24,742 nucleotides of DNA from Alphaproteobacteria bacterium (GTDB taxonomy: Bacteria; Pseudomonadota; Alphaproteobacteria; Rhodobacterales; Rhodobacteraceae): positions 1-24,742 of the forward strand of contig JAJRUE010000154.1 of the NCBI GenBank assembly GCA_024277955.1. Direction: 5' to 3'. The translations under genes were made by a program, and so were the position numbers. Position 1 is the first letter of the stretch, and each line of letters starts with the position of its first letter. Positions 17,116-24,742 of this stretch are shown one piece after another. Under the pieces are notes generated by a model. That model did no database searches and was not told the origin of the DNA. It saw only the letters and a program-made list of their open reading frames with translations.

Positions 17116-17727
17116 CTAGCCCAACGCCTGGAATTCGACCCGGCGGTTCACGTCCGCTTCCGGGTGTTCGGGATCGAAGGGCGCGCTTTCGCCCACCCCG
17201 ATCGCCACCAGCCGATGTTCGTCGATGCCGCAGTCGTCCACCAGGTAACGCTTGACCTCCTGGGCGCGCAGCAACGAAAGGTTCTGGTTGTAGCTTGCCG
17301 ACCCGGAACTGTCGGTATGGCCGACGATCTGGAACAGGTTGACGTCGACCGTCTGCATCACCTGACACAGGGTCGCCAGTTTCGGTTTCTGATCTTCGCG
17401 CAGCGCCGCCGAATCGAAGTCGAAAGCGATCTGCACGTTCACCTGTTCGGACGGATCGACCGGCACGTAGTTTTCCGGTGCAACGGCCACCGTGGCGCCC
17501 TGCGCATCCTGGTCGGTCGCGGCGTCGCCCGTTATGTCGTCAGCGCCAGCGTCGTTTCCGGCCGGGTCCGCCGGCACAATGACCAGCCCCCGTGTCTTTT
17601 GTTTCTTGAACAACTCTTCCAGTTGCGCCGCGGTCAACCCGGACGTGCCCTGCGCCACGGCGACAGGTGCCGCGAGCGCCGAAAAAACAACCAGTGAAAA
17701 TCCTAATATCGCGCTTATTGGTTTCAC
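17116..17727 (-). CDS. Secreted OmpA-family peptidoglycan-binding protein
   Basis: The 203-residue product starts at a GTG (17725-17727) and has a clear signal peptide ending in VAVAQG. The middle is acidic and low in complexity (NDAGADDITGDAATDQDAQG). The C-terminal half is an OmpA-like domain, with IAFDFDSAALREDQKPKL, VGHTDSSGSASYNQNLS, RAQEVKRYL and a closing NRRVEF. Such domains bind meso-diaminopimelate in the cell wall. There is no lipobox and no membrane barrel, so it should be a soluble periplasmic protein attached to peptidoglycan. It is first in a two-gene unit with ppkA. It could support the T6SS trans-envelope complex or supply a cell-wall signal to PpkA; both are inferences. Confidence 0.93.
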   Translation of the reverse strand: MKPISAILGFSLVVFSALAAPVAVAQGTSGLTAAQLEELFKKQKTRGLVIVPADPAGNDAGADDITGDAATDQDAQGATVAVAPENYVPVDPSEQVNVQIAFDFDSAALREDQKPKLATLCQVMQTVDVNLFQIVGHTDSSGSASYNQNLSLLRAQEVKRYLVDDCGIDEHRLVAIGVGESAPFDPEHPEADVNRRVEFQALG

Positions 17728-17770
17728 GGTAAGCCTCGCTTTGCTGGAGAAATAAAATACCTGCCCCCTA

Positions 17771-17797
17771 AATATACCAGCCGGGGCGATGTGCCAA
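17771..17797 (-). promoter_or_regulatory. Candidate promoter for ompA-like gene and ppkA
   Basis: Read on the minus strand, TTGGCA (17797-17792) and TATATT (17776-17771) each match five of six sigma-70 consensus bases, with a 15-base spacer, slightly short. They sit in an unusually AT-rich patch of a GC-rich divergent intergenic region, about 40 bases upstream of the GTG start at 17727. Confidence 0.4.
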
Positions 17798-17915
17798 ACC
17801 TATTTGCCGCCAATTTCGCGCGATCGGCGCCGCGCACCCTTGCACTGGCGGCCTCAAACCGGCTTAATCCGCCCCAAGACCCAACCACGACCACCGGCCA
17901 AAGGAACGCGCACCC

Positions 17916-18752
17916 ATGCGAACACTGCCGATCGTCCTGCTTGCGGGGGCGCTTATTCTGGCGCCGGTGCTGTGGTATTTCCTGCCGATCGTGTTCCCGT
18001 CCGAAGATGATTTCCAGGGCCCTGCGGTCGACAGCGGCGCCCGGATCGAGATCGAGGTTCTGCGCCAGCAGGTCGAGGACGTTCAGGCCCGGCTGTCGTC
18101 GCTCGAAGGTCAGGTCGCCGGGCTCCAGGCGCGTTCGGGCGGGGCGGGGATGGCGCCGGGCGGCAGCCAGGAAACCATCGAACGGATCGGCCCGAACGCG
18201 ATCCTGGATTCCTACGCCCAGGTCGTGCTGATCGCCAATCGGCGGGATGTCAACAAGGGGCTGAAAGTGGCCAGCCCCGACTACCTCGAAAGCAAGCTTG
18301 GCCGCCCGCGCGCGGTGCTGTCGGATCGCTGCGAAAGCATGACCAACCAGCGGCTGGCCGACCGGCTGGTGCTGGAAACCGTCGGCCCGATCCGGGTGCA
18401 TATGCTGCAGCCGGCGGTGGATTCGCTGCGCCGGGTCTTCGACAATATCCTTGAAACCGACCCTGACCTTTACGAACGTATCAACACCGCCGGATCGCTG
18501 TGCGTGCGCCGCATCCGCGGCAGCCAGGACCGCACCTCGACCCACAGCTACGGGCTGGCGGTGGATTTGAACATCGACGGGCGGCTCGATACGCTTGGCG
18601 ACAACAAGACCCAGCTGGGCCTGACCATCCTGGCCGACTTCTTTCGCACCGAAGGTTGGGTCTGGGGCGCCGGGTTTTCCCGCGAAGACAGCATGCATTT
18701 CGAAGTCAGCCGCAAACAGCTGGACGAATGGCTGGCCAGCGGCGAACTGTAA
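17916..18752 (+). CDS. Membrane-anchored M15-type peptidoglycan peptidase
   Basis: The 278-residue product begins with one hydrophobic helix (VLLAGALILAPVLWYFLPIVF) that probably anchors it in the inner membrane facing the periplasm. A coiled coil follows at about residues 40-72. The C-terminal half resembles VanY/M15 zinc peptidases: THSYGLAVDLN places H210 and D217 as metal ligands, and DSMHFEV supplies H261 as the third. M15 enzymes cut peptide stems of peptidoglycan. AAAGGA upstream supports the ATG. The gene diverges from the ompA-like gene across a 188-base region. A likely role is local cell-wall opening for the T6SS complex, as reported for TagX in Acinetobacter; the activity is inferred from motifs only. 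Confidence 0.88.
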   Translation: MRTLPIVLLAGALILAPVLWYFLPIVFPSEDDFQGPAVDSGARIEIEVLRQQVEDVQARLSSLEGQVAGLQARSGGAGMAPGGSQETIERIGPNAILDSYAQVVLIANRRDVNKGLKVASPDYLESKLGRPRAVLSDRCESMTNQRLADRLVLETVGPIRVHMLQPAVDSLRRVFDNILETDPDLYERINTAGSLCVRRIRGSQDRTSTHSYGLAVDLNIDGRLDTLGDNKTQLGLTILADFFRTEGWVWGAGFSREDSMHFEVSRKQLDEWLASGEL

Positions 18753-18912
18753 CAGGCGAATGCAGGCGCCGCCGGGCATTCCAAGTTGCACGAGACGTTG
18801 ATTGCCGGCATCGCGCGCCCGGTTCCGGCGAATTTCCCGCCCATGCCCGGTATACAGAATCGCGCCCTGCCGCTAAACTTTTCCAGGAAAGCAGATATTG
18901 CCGGAATTTTTC

Positions 18913-20511
18913 ATGCGGACATTGATCTGTGCAACCCGTCTTGCGGGCGTTTTGGTTTTCCTGCTGTTTGCCGTGACCGCGCAGGCCGGCGAACGGGTGG
19001 CCCTGCTGATCGGCAATTCCGAATACAGCCGCCCCGAAATGACCCTGCCCAATCCGCAAAACGATTCCCGCGCGCTGGGCGCCGCGCTGCGCCGGATGGG
19101 GTTCCGGGTGACCGTTGCCAACAACCAGACCCTCGACCAGATGGAAGCCGCCCTGGCCGAGTTCGAGGAAACCGCGCGCGATGCCGAATTCGCGTTGTTT
19201 TTCTATGCCGGCCACGGGGTTCAGATCAACGGCGAGAACTACCTGATCGGCACCGGGCTGGCCAACACCGTTTCGAGCGAGCTGAACCGCGCGTCACTGA
19301 AAATGTCCGCCGTCCGCGCGGCTTTTGAAAACGCCAAGCCGCAGATCGGCATGTTGATTCTGGACGCCTGCCGCAACAATCCGTTCACCGATTCGGGGGA
19401 GTTTCCACCGGGGCTGGTGCGCACCCGGGGCGGCGCCGGCATGCTGATCGCCTACGCCACCGACCCGGGCAATGTCGCCTATGACGGCATCGGCGAGAAC
19501 AGCGTTTTCACCAAGGCGCTGCTGGACAACATCGAAACCCCCGGGTTGGATGTGCGGCTGATGCTTGGGCGGGTGCGCCAGCAGGTGCTGCTGGAAACCC
19601 GCGGCCAGCAGATCCCCTGGGTGGAAGAGGCGGTGCTGGGCGAACATTACTTTGTTCCCGCGGCCCCCGGCGCGACCCCGCCCGACGCGGTGGCCGATGA
19701 CATGGCGCTATGGCGCGCGGTGTCGGGGCAGACCGACCCGCAGGCGTTCCGCCGTTACCTTGACGCCTACCCGAACGGGCTGTTTGCCGAATTCGCCCGC
19801 GACCGGATTTCGGTCCTGGCGGCGGCAGCGCGCGCGCCCCGCCCCGCCGCCGCGGCCCCGGAACGCACCAGTGCCGCGATCCTGGCCTCGGCCGACCTGA
19901 CACAGGTTTCGGCGGCGCTGACCGCGCTTGGCCTGCTGTCAGGCAAGCGTGATCTGACCCGTGCGCTGCCCGAAGACATCGCCCCTGCGCTTGACGGGTA
20001 CCGCCAGCAGTTGGCCGACCCGGCCGCGCTGAACCTGGAACAGCTTTTCACCGACGCGACCCGGCTGTCGATGTTCATGGGGGCCACCACCTTGCAGCGC
20101 ATCCGCACCGATATCGTGGCGCTGCGCAGCGTCGAGCGCACGCTGACCATCGCCAATGACGCGCTGAACCAGATCGCCGCCATCGCCGCCGACAACCCCG
20201 CCGCCCTGCCGGTGCTGCAACAGGCCAAGAACGACGTTGACGCCATCCGTCTGTCGCGGGCGCAGATTCTGCGCCGGCTGGACTACAGCCGCACCACCTA
20301 TGACGAGATCCTGCAGCGCGCCGCCGCCTTTGTGCCGCCGACCGCCTCGGTCGCGCTGATCGGCAGCGATGACCGGTCGCGCGAACTGAACCCGAACATC
20401 GACCGGCGCTTTGAACAGGATGCCGGGTTGTTCCTCAAACACGTATTTGAAACCGACGAATCACGGAAAGGAAGCTACGCATGGATGACCGACCTCTTGC
20501 CACAAAGCTGA
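18913..20511 (+). CDS. Secreted caspase-like (peptidase C14) protein
   Basis: The 532-residue product has a signal peptide (cleavage likely after AVTAQA) followed by a caspase-like domain (about residues 27-250). The catalytic pair is visible: H101 in FFYAGHGVQ and C153 in LILDACRNNPF. The next stretch, WRAVSGQTDPQAFRRYLDAYPNG, is a repeat often found after bacterial caspase-like domains. The last 220 residues are mostly helical and not recognised. I use the ATG at 18913; a TTG at 18898 would place five extra residues before the signal peptide. The domain should act in the periplasm. A TATACA-like element lies at 18851 in the 160-base gap upstream, but no good -35 partner was found. The 3' end overlaps the next gene by 31 bases. 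Confidence 0.93.
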   Translation: MRTLICATRLAGVLVFLLFAVTAQAGERVALLIGNSEYSRPEMTLPNPQNDSRALGAALRRMGFRVTVANNQTLDQMEAALAEFEETARDAEFALFFYAGHGVQINGENYLIGTGLANTVSSELNRASLKMSAVRAAFENAKPQIGMLILDACRNNPFTDSGEFPPGLVRTRGGAGMLIAYATDPGNVAYDGIGENSVFTKALLDNIETPGLDVRLMLGRVRQQVLLETRGQQIPWVEEAVLGEHYFVPAAPGATPPDAVADDMALWRAVSGQTDPQAFRRYLDAYPNGLFAEFARDRISVLAAAARAPRPAAAAPERTSAAILASADLTQVSAALTALGLLSGKRDLTRALPEDIAPALDGYRQQLADPAALNLEQLFTDATRLSMFMGATTLQRIRTDIVALRSVERTLTIANDALNQIAAIAADNPAALPVLQQAKNDVDAIRLSRAQILRRLDYSRTTYDEILQRAAAFVPPTASVALIGSDDRSRELNPNIDRRFEQDAGLFLKHVFETDESRKGSYAWMTDLLPQS

Positions 20512-21197
20512 CCGCCGGCCTGACCCTCATGGCCCTTGGCCTTGCCGGCTGCGGTGCGCCGGCGCCGGTGGTCAATGACCCGATCCCGGCGACCGCCAAT
20601 GTCACCCCCGCCTCGGCCGCCAGGGCCGAAGCGGCGCTGCGCCGGCAGGCCGCCGCATTGCAGCGCACCATTCTGGAAGGCGCTATTGTCGGGGCCGCCG
20701 TCGGGGGCGGGTTGGGGCTTGTCTTCGGAGATGACGACGACGCCCGCCGGGGGCTTCAGCTGGGCCTGCTGGCCGGGGCCACGGCGGGCACCTATGTGGC
20801 CTTTGTGCAGCGCCGTTACCTGACCCGCGGCCAGCGCCTGAAGCAGATCAAGGCCGACCTCGACCGCAACGCCGCCGAGATGCGCACCACCATCCAGGTC
20901 ATGCGCGACGTGCTGGCGTTGCAGCGCCAGGAACTGGCCGATGTCAAGGCCCGGCTGGCCGCCGGGACTGCCTCGAATGCCGATCTGCAGGCTGAACTGG
21001 CCCAGGCCCGCGCCAACCTTGGCGAAATGCAAAAGGCCATCGCCGGAGCCACCGCGCGCCAGAGCGAACTGGGCGCCACCCGCGGCCTGACCCGCATCAG
21101 GAACGGTGCATCACCGATTGACGCCGATCTTGCGACCTTGGCCGCGCAGATCGACGCGATGAAGCAGATCGCCAATGATCTGTCGTCGCAGCTGTAA
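20481..21197 (+). CDS. Outer-membrane lipoprotein with glycine-zipper and coiled coil
   Basis: The 238-residue product has a lipoprotein signal ending in LAGC, with the lipid-modified residue at C24. G25 at position +2 gives no inner-membrane retention signal, so it is probably sorted to the outer membrane. Residues about 65-110 form a glycine-zipper-like segment (GAIVGAAVGGGLGLVFG, then GLLAGATAGTYVAF), which can insert into or span a membrane. The remainder is a long coiled coil rich in Ala, Gln, Glu and Arg. AAAGGAAG at 20467-20474 supports the ATG. The gene overlaps the end of the caspase-like gene, so the two are likely co-expressed and may act together. The precise function is unknown. 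Confidence 0.9.
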   Translation: MDDRPLATKLTAGLTLMALGLAGCGAPAPVVNDPIPATANVTPASAARAEAALRRQAAALQRTILEGAIVGAAVGGGLGLVFGDDDDARRGLQLGLLAGATAGTYVAFVQRRYLTRGQRLKQIKADLDRNAAEMRTTIQVMRDVLALQRQELADVKARLAAGTASNADLQAELAQARANLGEMQKAIAGATARQSELGATRGLTRIRNGASPIDADLATLAAQIDAMKQIANDLSSQL

Positions 21198-21207
21198 GGG
21201 AAAGCCC

Positions 21208-21651
21208 ATGAAAACCAGATACTTGACCCCCGTCGCCGCCCTTGCCGCCCTGCCGCTGATCGCCGGCTGCGCCACCAGCACCGACCCGGCTGAAGGCGGC
21301 TTTTTCAATGGCGTGGCCGGCATCGCCTCGGGCGCGTATGAACGCCAGATTGCCGAACAGGAACAACAGGTCGCCGACGCGCGCGCCCGCAACGACCGCC
21401 TGGCCGCGCAGCAATCGGCGTTGCAGGCGCAGATCAAGGCGGCCGAGGCCGAACTGGCCCGGCTCAAGTTCAAGCTGCTGCAGCAGCGCAATGCGATCAG
21501 CGGGCTCAGCCCTGCCAGGGCGGCCCGTATCGACGCGATCCTGAACGCCAACCCGACCGGGCGTACCGACGCGCAAAAGCTGGCGGCGCTTCAGAAAACC
21601 ATCGCCGACGCCCGCGCCCTGTCGGCCGAACTGGCGCAGCTCGCCGGATAG
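21208..21651 (+). CDS. Small coiled-coil lipoprotein
   Basis: The 147-residue product has a lipoprotein signal ending in LIAGC, with the lipidated C21, then a short Gly-rich stretch (EGGFFNGVAGIASGAY). A long coiled coil follows (about residues 45-95, RQIAEQEQQVADARARNDR). An AAGGG just upstream supports the ATG at 21208; in-frame codons further upstream fall inside the preceding gene. It begins 10 bases after the glycine-zipper lipoprotein and resembles it in layout: lipobox, glycine-rich patch, coiled coil. The two proteins may pair through their coiled coils. No known family is recognised. Confidence 0.88.
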   Translation: MKTRYLTPVAALAALPLIAGCATSTDPAEGGFFNGVAGIASGAYERQIAEQEQQVADARARNDRLAAQQSALQAQIKAAEAELARLKFKLLQQRNAISGLSPARAARIDAILNANPTGRTDAQKLAALQKTIADARALSAELAQLAG

Positions 21652-21692
21652 GTTTCCGGCGGGGCGCCCGGGGCCGGGTCTGCAGGTAGAGC

Positions 21693-21721
21693 TTGCCAAG
21701 AATCGCGTGCGCGGGTTCAAT
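21693..21721 (+). promoter_or_regulatory. Candidate promoter upstream of metalloprotease gene
   Basis: TTGCCA (21693-21698) matches five of six -35 consensus bases and TTCAAT (21716-21721) matches four of six -10 bases, with a 17-base spacer. It lies in the 126-base gap before the broken metalloprotease gene. Support is weak without transcript data. Confidence 0.25.
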
Positions 21722-21777
21722 GGCCCGCCAGATTGCCTGCGCCCGCCCCGCCGTTTCACGCGAAAGATTTTGTCAAG

Positions 21778-24325
21778 ATGCCCATTGCCGGCCTGACCAG
21801 AAAACAATCCGACTTTGTTGAAAAGTTCATCATCGCTGGCGATGCCCCGACCGCGCCCCCGACAAGCAAGGGCCCTGACCAGGGCCCCGGCGGCGACCCC
21901 GGGCTGCAGGCCTACTGGCAGCGCGACCGCGCCGCCTTTCAGGCCCGTCTCGAGGTGTTGACCGGCCACCCCCAGGCCAGCCAGGCCGACCCGGTCAAGG
22001 CCGCTATCGCCGAGATTGCCAAGGGGCTTGCCGCCGCCGATGCCCTTGCCGCCGACCGTGACCACGCCAAGGCCATCGCCGCCCTGCCGGGCCTTTCGAA
22101 ACAGCTGGAAGCCGCGCTGGTGCTGGCCGATGATCAAGCTGGATGACTACACGGCCCGCGCCGCCAAGCGGCCCACCGCCGCCAGCAGCAAGATCGAGCA
22201 GATCCAAAATGCGGTCACTGCCCCGGGCGAAATGGTCGCCGGCGCCAGGGAGGCCGCCGACAAGGGCGATCTGGCCAGGGCGCTGGATCTGCTGCGCCAG
22301 GTGCCCGCCGCAATCGACCGCGCCAACCTGCTGCTTAGCGCCGGGAATACCTACAAAAACGACTATCCCCACTACCAGCAGACGCTGGCCGAAATCGGCG
22401 GGTTGGACAAGAAATATACCGACCCGCTGGCAGGTGACATCGCGCTGTTTCGCGACCTGGTGGAAGGCGCGGACATCGCCAAGACCAGCGATATTCTGGC
22501 GTCGGTGCAGCGGATCGGGGGCCTGTTTCGCTTTGAAAACCGGCGGGTCAATCAGCTTGGCAAGCTGCGCCGTTATGTCGATACGCTGCCGCAGTTCGAT
22601 ACCTTTTGCAAATCGCTTGCCAAGCACAAGGGCCGGTTTGCGATCGAACCCTTTTACCAGCGTCTTCTGCCCGACCGTCAGCGTGCCGCCGACAGTGCTG
22701 CGCGCGGCGAATTCGCCATGGCCGAGAAAACCATCTTGGCGGCTGCACAGGATGCGAAAAAGATGCGCAAGCGCGCCGAATTTGGCGCCAAGTATCGGGA
22801 GTATGGCAAGGCTCTGAACAAAGGTCTGGCCGATCTCGAAAACGCCGGGGAACCTGAACTCGTGGCCCCTATGTCAGCACCGCCCGCGCCATCAGGGCCG
22901 CCGCCTCCGCTGCCGCCCGGCGCGACGACTGGCAGGGCGCGGCGAACATGCTGGCCCACGCGGTCCAGCAAACCCGGGACGCCCGGCAGGCCGTCAAGCT
23001 TGGTGAGCGTCTCAAAGGCAAGATCCGGGACAGTCTGAGCAGGACGGATGACGACATCGCCCCGGCCATCGTGGAATACCAGCGCATGCGTGCCTGGATC
23101 GCCGCCCGATCTCAAGGCCGCCCTTGGCTCGGCCCGGCTGGTGGCCGTCCAGATCCATGCTTTCGGCGCATATCACGACTTTCTCAAGGGACTTCTGGAA
23201 AACGACCTGGCCAGCGACAACCCCCACAACTGCATCGATTCCGAGATTGCCGACATGCAGGCGGCCCTGTCCGAAGCCGCGACCCATGCTGCGGCGCCGA
23301 AATTCGACTTTGCCGCCGCCGGGGCGGCGCTCAAGACGGCTGATGCGCTGCTTCAGCAGGCAAAGATCATTGCCGCCCAGGCCACGCTTGCCCGCCTGCG
23401 CGACCACCCGGCGGCGGGTTTCGCGCGCGAAGGGCTGGACCAGGCAGAGGTCACGCTGTCGCGCGCGCAGGGCTTTGCCGAAACCGATTTCGCCTCCGCC
23501 CGCGCCCTGCTGGGCCAAGCCGTGACCGCCTGCAGCGACCTGCGGCTCGAAATGGGGCTGTTCGAACAGCTGGACAAGGCGGCAAAGCTGGCGCTGCAAC
23601 GTATCGACAAGCTCGGGTCCGACCATCCCCAGGGCGATTTCGTGCGCGCCGATCTGGATGCGCTGGCCAGCGATGTCACCGCCGCGATGGACGCCGTGCG
23701 CGCCGATCCTGCCCGCATGAGTGCTTCGCAGGCCGCCATCGAAGCCGCCCTGTCCCGCCAGCACGAACCGGTCACCTGTTTCAGCTGGAACACGCTGCAC
23801 GAGGTCGGCCACGCGGTGGACGACAAGCTGGGCTTCATGTCCAAACGCGGCGCGTCGCTCGCCGGCTGGAAGGTCTATGGCGCAAACGTCGCGCCGATCG
23901 CAAAGATACTGGCCGACAAGTTCGGCTACGACGAAAACTACATCGCGCTTTACATGACCAAGCGCTCGCCCAAGGACGACAACGACAAGGTGCCCAACCC
24001 GGCGATGCCCGAACCCGATGGCGTGGACCCCGATGAATGGAACCGGCGGCGCACCGACGTGGAAATCTGGATCGACAGGGCCCGGGCCTCGAACCAGCCG
24101 TGGCAAAGCGACAGCACCGCCAAGGCCTGTGCCTTTGACAACGTGGTTTATCACGAAAGCTATGAACACAACTGGTCCAGCTACGACCTGGGGGCGAGGC
24201 GCAAGGGGGTGACCGCCTACCAGTTCCGCGCGCCGGGCGAATGGTTTTCCGAACTTTATGCCTGTTTCCACACCGGCAAGATGAAGCCGACCCACCCGGC
24301 CCACGATTGGTTGAAAGATCTCTGA
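21778..24325 (+). pseudogene. Large helical protein with C-terminal HEXXH metalloprotease-like domain, three apparent frameshifts
   Basis: Coding-type sequence runs through three frame changes. Frame 1 ends at a stop at 22146, frame 2 runs to about 22860, frame 1 runs to about 23106, and frame 2 runs to the stop at 24325. Removing one G near 22141, adding one base near 22860 and removing one C at 23105-23107 restores a single frame of about 848 residues. The rejoined parts read smoothly. The protein starts at an ATG at 21778 (PIAGLTRKQSDFVEKF). It is mostly alpha-helical, with motifs such as KGDLARALDLLRQV. It ends in a domain with LHEVGHAVDD (HEVGH at 23798-23812) and EWFSELYACF (24239-24268), a pattern seen in gluzincin-type and lethal-factor-like zinc proteases. 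There is no signal peptide. It could be a T6SS effector or accessory protease. Sequencing errors are the alternative to decay. Confidence 0.8.
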
Positions 24326-24346
24326 TCCGCGCGAAAGGACCACCTG

Positions 24347-24742
24347 ATGTCGCTGTTTGCCGAAGCCACCGTTACCTGCCAGAACTGCGAAGAAACTGTT
24401 GTCTGTCAGGTGGTTGGCAGCGTGAACGCCGACTGGCGCCCGGATCTGCGGGACGCGATTCTGGACGATACCTTTCAGGTGATGCCCTGCAACGCCTGCG
24501 GCAAAAGCTTTCGCCTGCAGCCGGAATTCAACCTGCTGGATGTCGGCAACGGCCAGTGGATCGCCGCGCTGCCCGCCGACCGGATGCCCGACTACCTCGC
24601 CGCCGAAGACACCGCGGCGGCGGCCTTTGATCAGTCCTACGGGGCGCGTGCGACCCCGACCGGGCGCGAGATCGGCGCTGGGTTGTGCGCGCGGGTCACC
24701 TTTGGCTGGCCGGGGCGGTGCGAAAAGCTGGTGATCCGCGAC
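24347..24742 (+). CDS. CpXC-domain protein, 3' partial
   Basis: The gene starts at the ATG at 24347, with GAAAGGA 9 bases upstream, and stays open to the end of the window, giving 132 visible residues. Two cysteine pairs, CQNCEE near the start and CNACGKSF near residue 50, flank a region with SVNADWRPDLRDAIL. This arrangement matches the CpXC domain, which is thought to bind zinc and is of unknown function. The gene lies 21 bases after the metalloprotease gene and is probably transcribed with it. There is no signal peptide, so the protein is likely cytoplasmic. A link to the T6SS is not shown. Confidence 0.85.
   Translation, partial: MSLFAEATVTCQNCEETVVCQVVGSVNADWRPDLRDAILDDTFQVMPCNACGKSFRLQPEFNLLDVGNGQWIAALPADRMPDYLAAEDTAAAAFDQSYGARATPTGREIGAGLCARVTFGWPGRCEKLVIRD

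Noticed and set aside
21656..21677. CCGGC...GCCGG hairpin after the second lipoprotein gene
   Set aside because: The stem is only five base pairs with no T tract, and such structures arise often by chance in GC-rich DNA.
22130..22146. Overlapping ATG at 22130 as the start of a separate gene
   Set aside because: There is no clear ribosome binding site, and correcting a single base joins the two frames into one smooth translation. Programmed frameshifting was also considered, but no slippery heptamer was seen at any of the three sites.
1..24742. Search for tRNA, rRNA, CRISPR arrays, insertion sequences and integration sites
   Set aside because: No cloverleaf, direct-repeat array, transposase or terminal inverted repeats were recognised by reading; a dedicated scan could still find weak cases.

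Overview
The window is a high-GC piece of a bacterial chromosome or megaplasmid. It is dominated by the distal half of a type VI secretion system (T6SS) cluster. The gene order matches the imp-type clusters of Alphaproteobacteria: sheath-like ImpD, VgrG, PAAR, Fha/ImpI, TssK/ImpJ, TssL/ImpK, TssM/ImpL, TagF/ImpM, PppA and PpkA/ImpN. With the base composition, this suggests an alphaproteobacterium, possibly of the Rhodobacterales. The taxonomic call is an inference from gene order and composition, not from a marker gene.

Region 1 (1-14853, + strand) is one tightly packed operon, with several stop/start overlaps. It encodes a TssB/TssC-like sheath-related protein cut by the left edge, a small unknown protein, the VgrG spike, an uncharacterised 206-residue protein, a PAAR tip, an FHA scaffold, the baseplate subunit TssK, the membrane complex proteins TssL and TssM, the repressor-type regulator TagF and the phosphatase PppA. 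TssA, the canonical TssB and TssC, Hcp, TssE, TssF, TssG and ClpV are not in the window and would be expected upstream.

Region 2 (14896-17727, - strand) converges on region 1. It holds the membrane-anchored Ser/Thr kinase PpkA and a secreted OmpA-like peptidoglycan-binding protein. PpkA, PppA, the FHA protein and TagF form a complete set for post-translational control of firing. TssL also has an N-terminal threonine in a context resembling the phosphothreonine site known in Agrobacterium TssL.

Region 3 (17916-24742, + strand) reads away from region 2. It carries a membrane-anchored M15-type peptidoglycan peptidase, a secreted caspase-like (C14) protein, two coiled-coil lipoproteins, a large helical protein ending in an HEXXH metalloprotease-like domain, and the start of a CpXC-domain protein. 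The metalloprotease gene is broken by three apparent single-base indels. This region is the least explained part of the window: an envelope and protease module linked to the T6SS by position and possibly by function. No tRNA, rRNA, CRISPR array or insertion sequence was seen, and no intergenic gap exceeds 300 bases.
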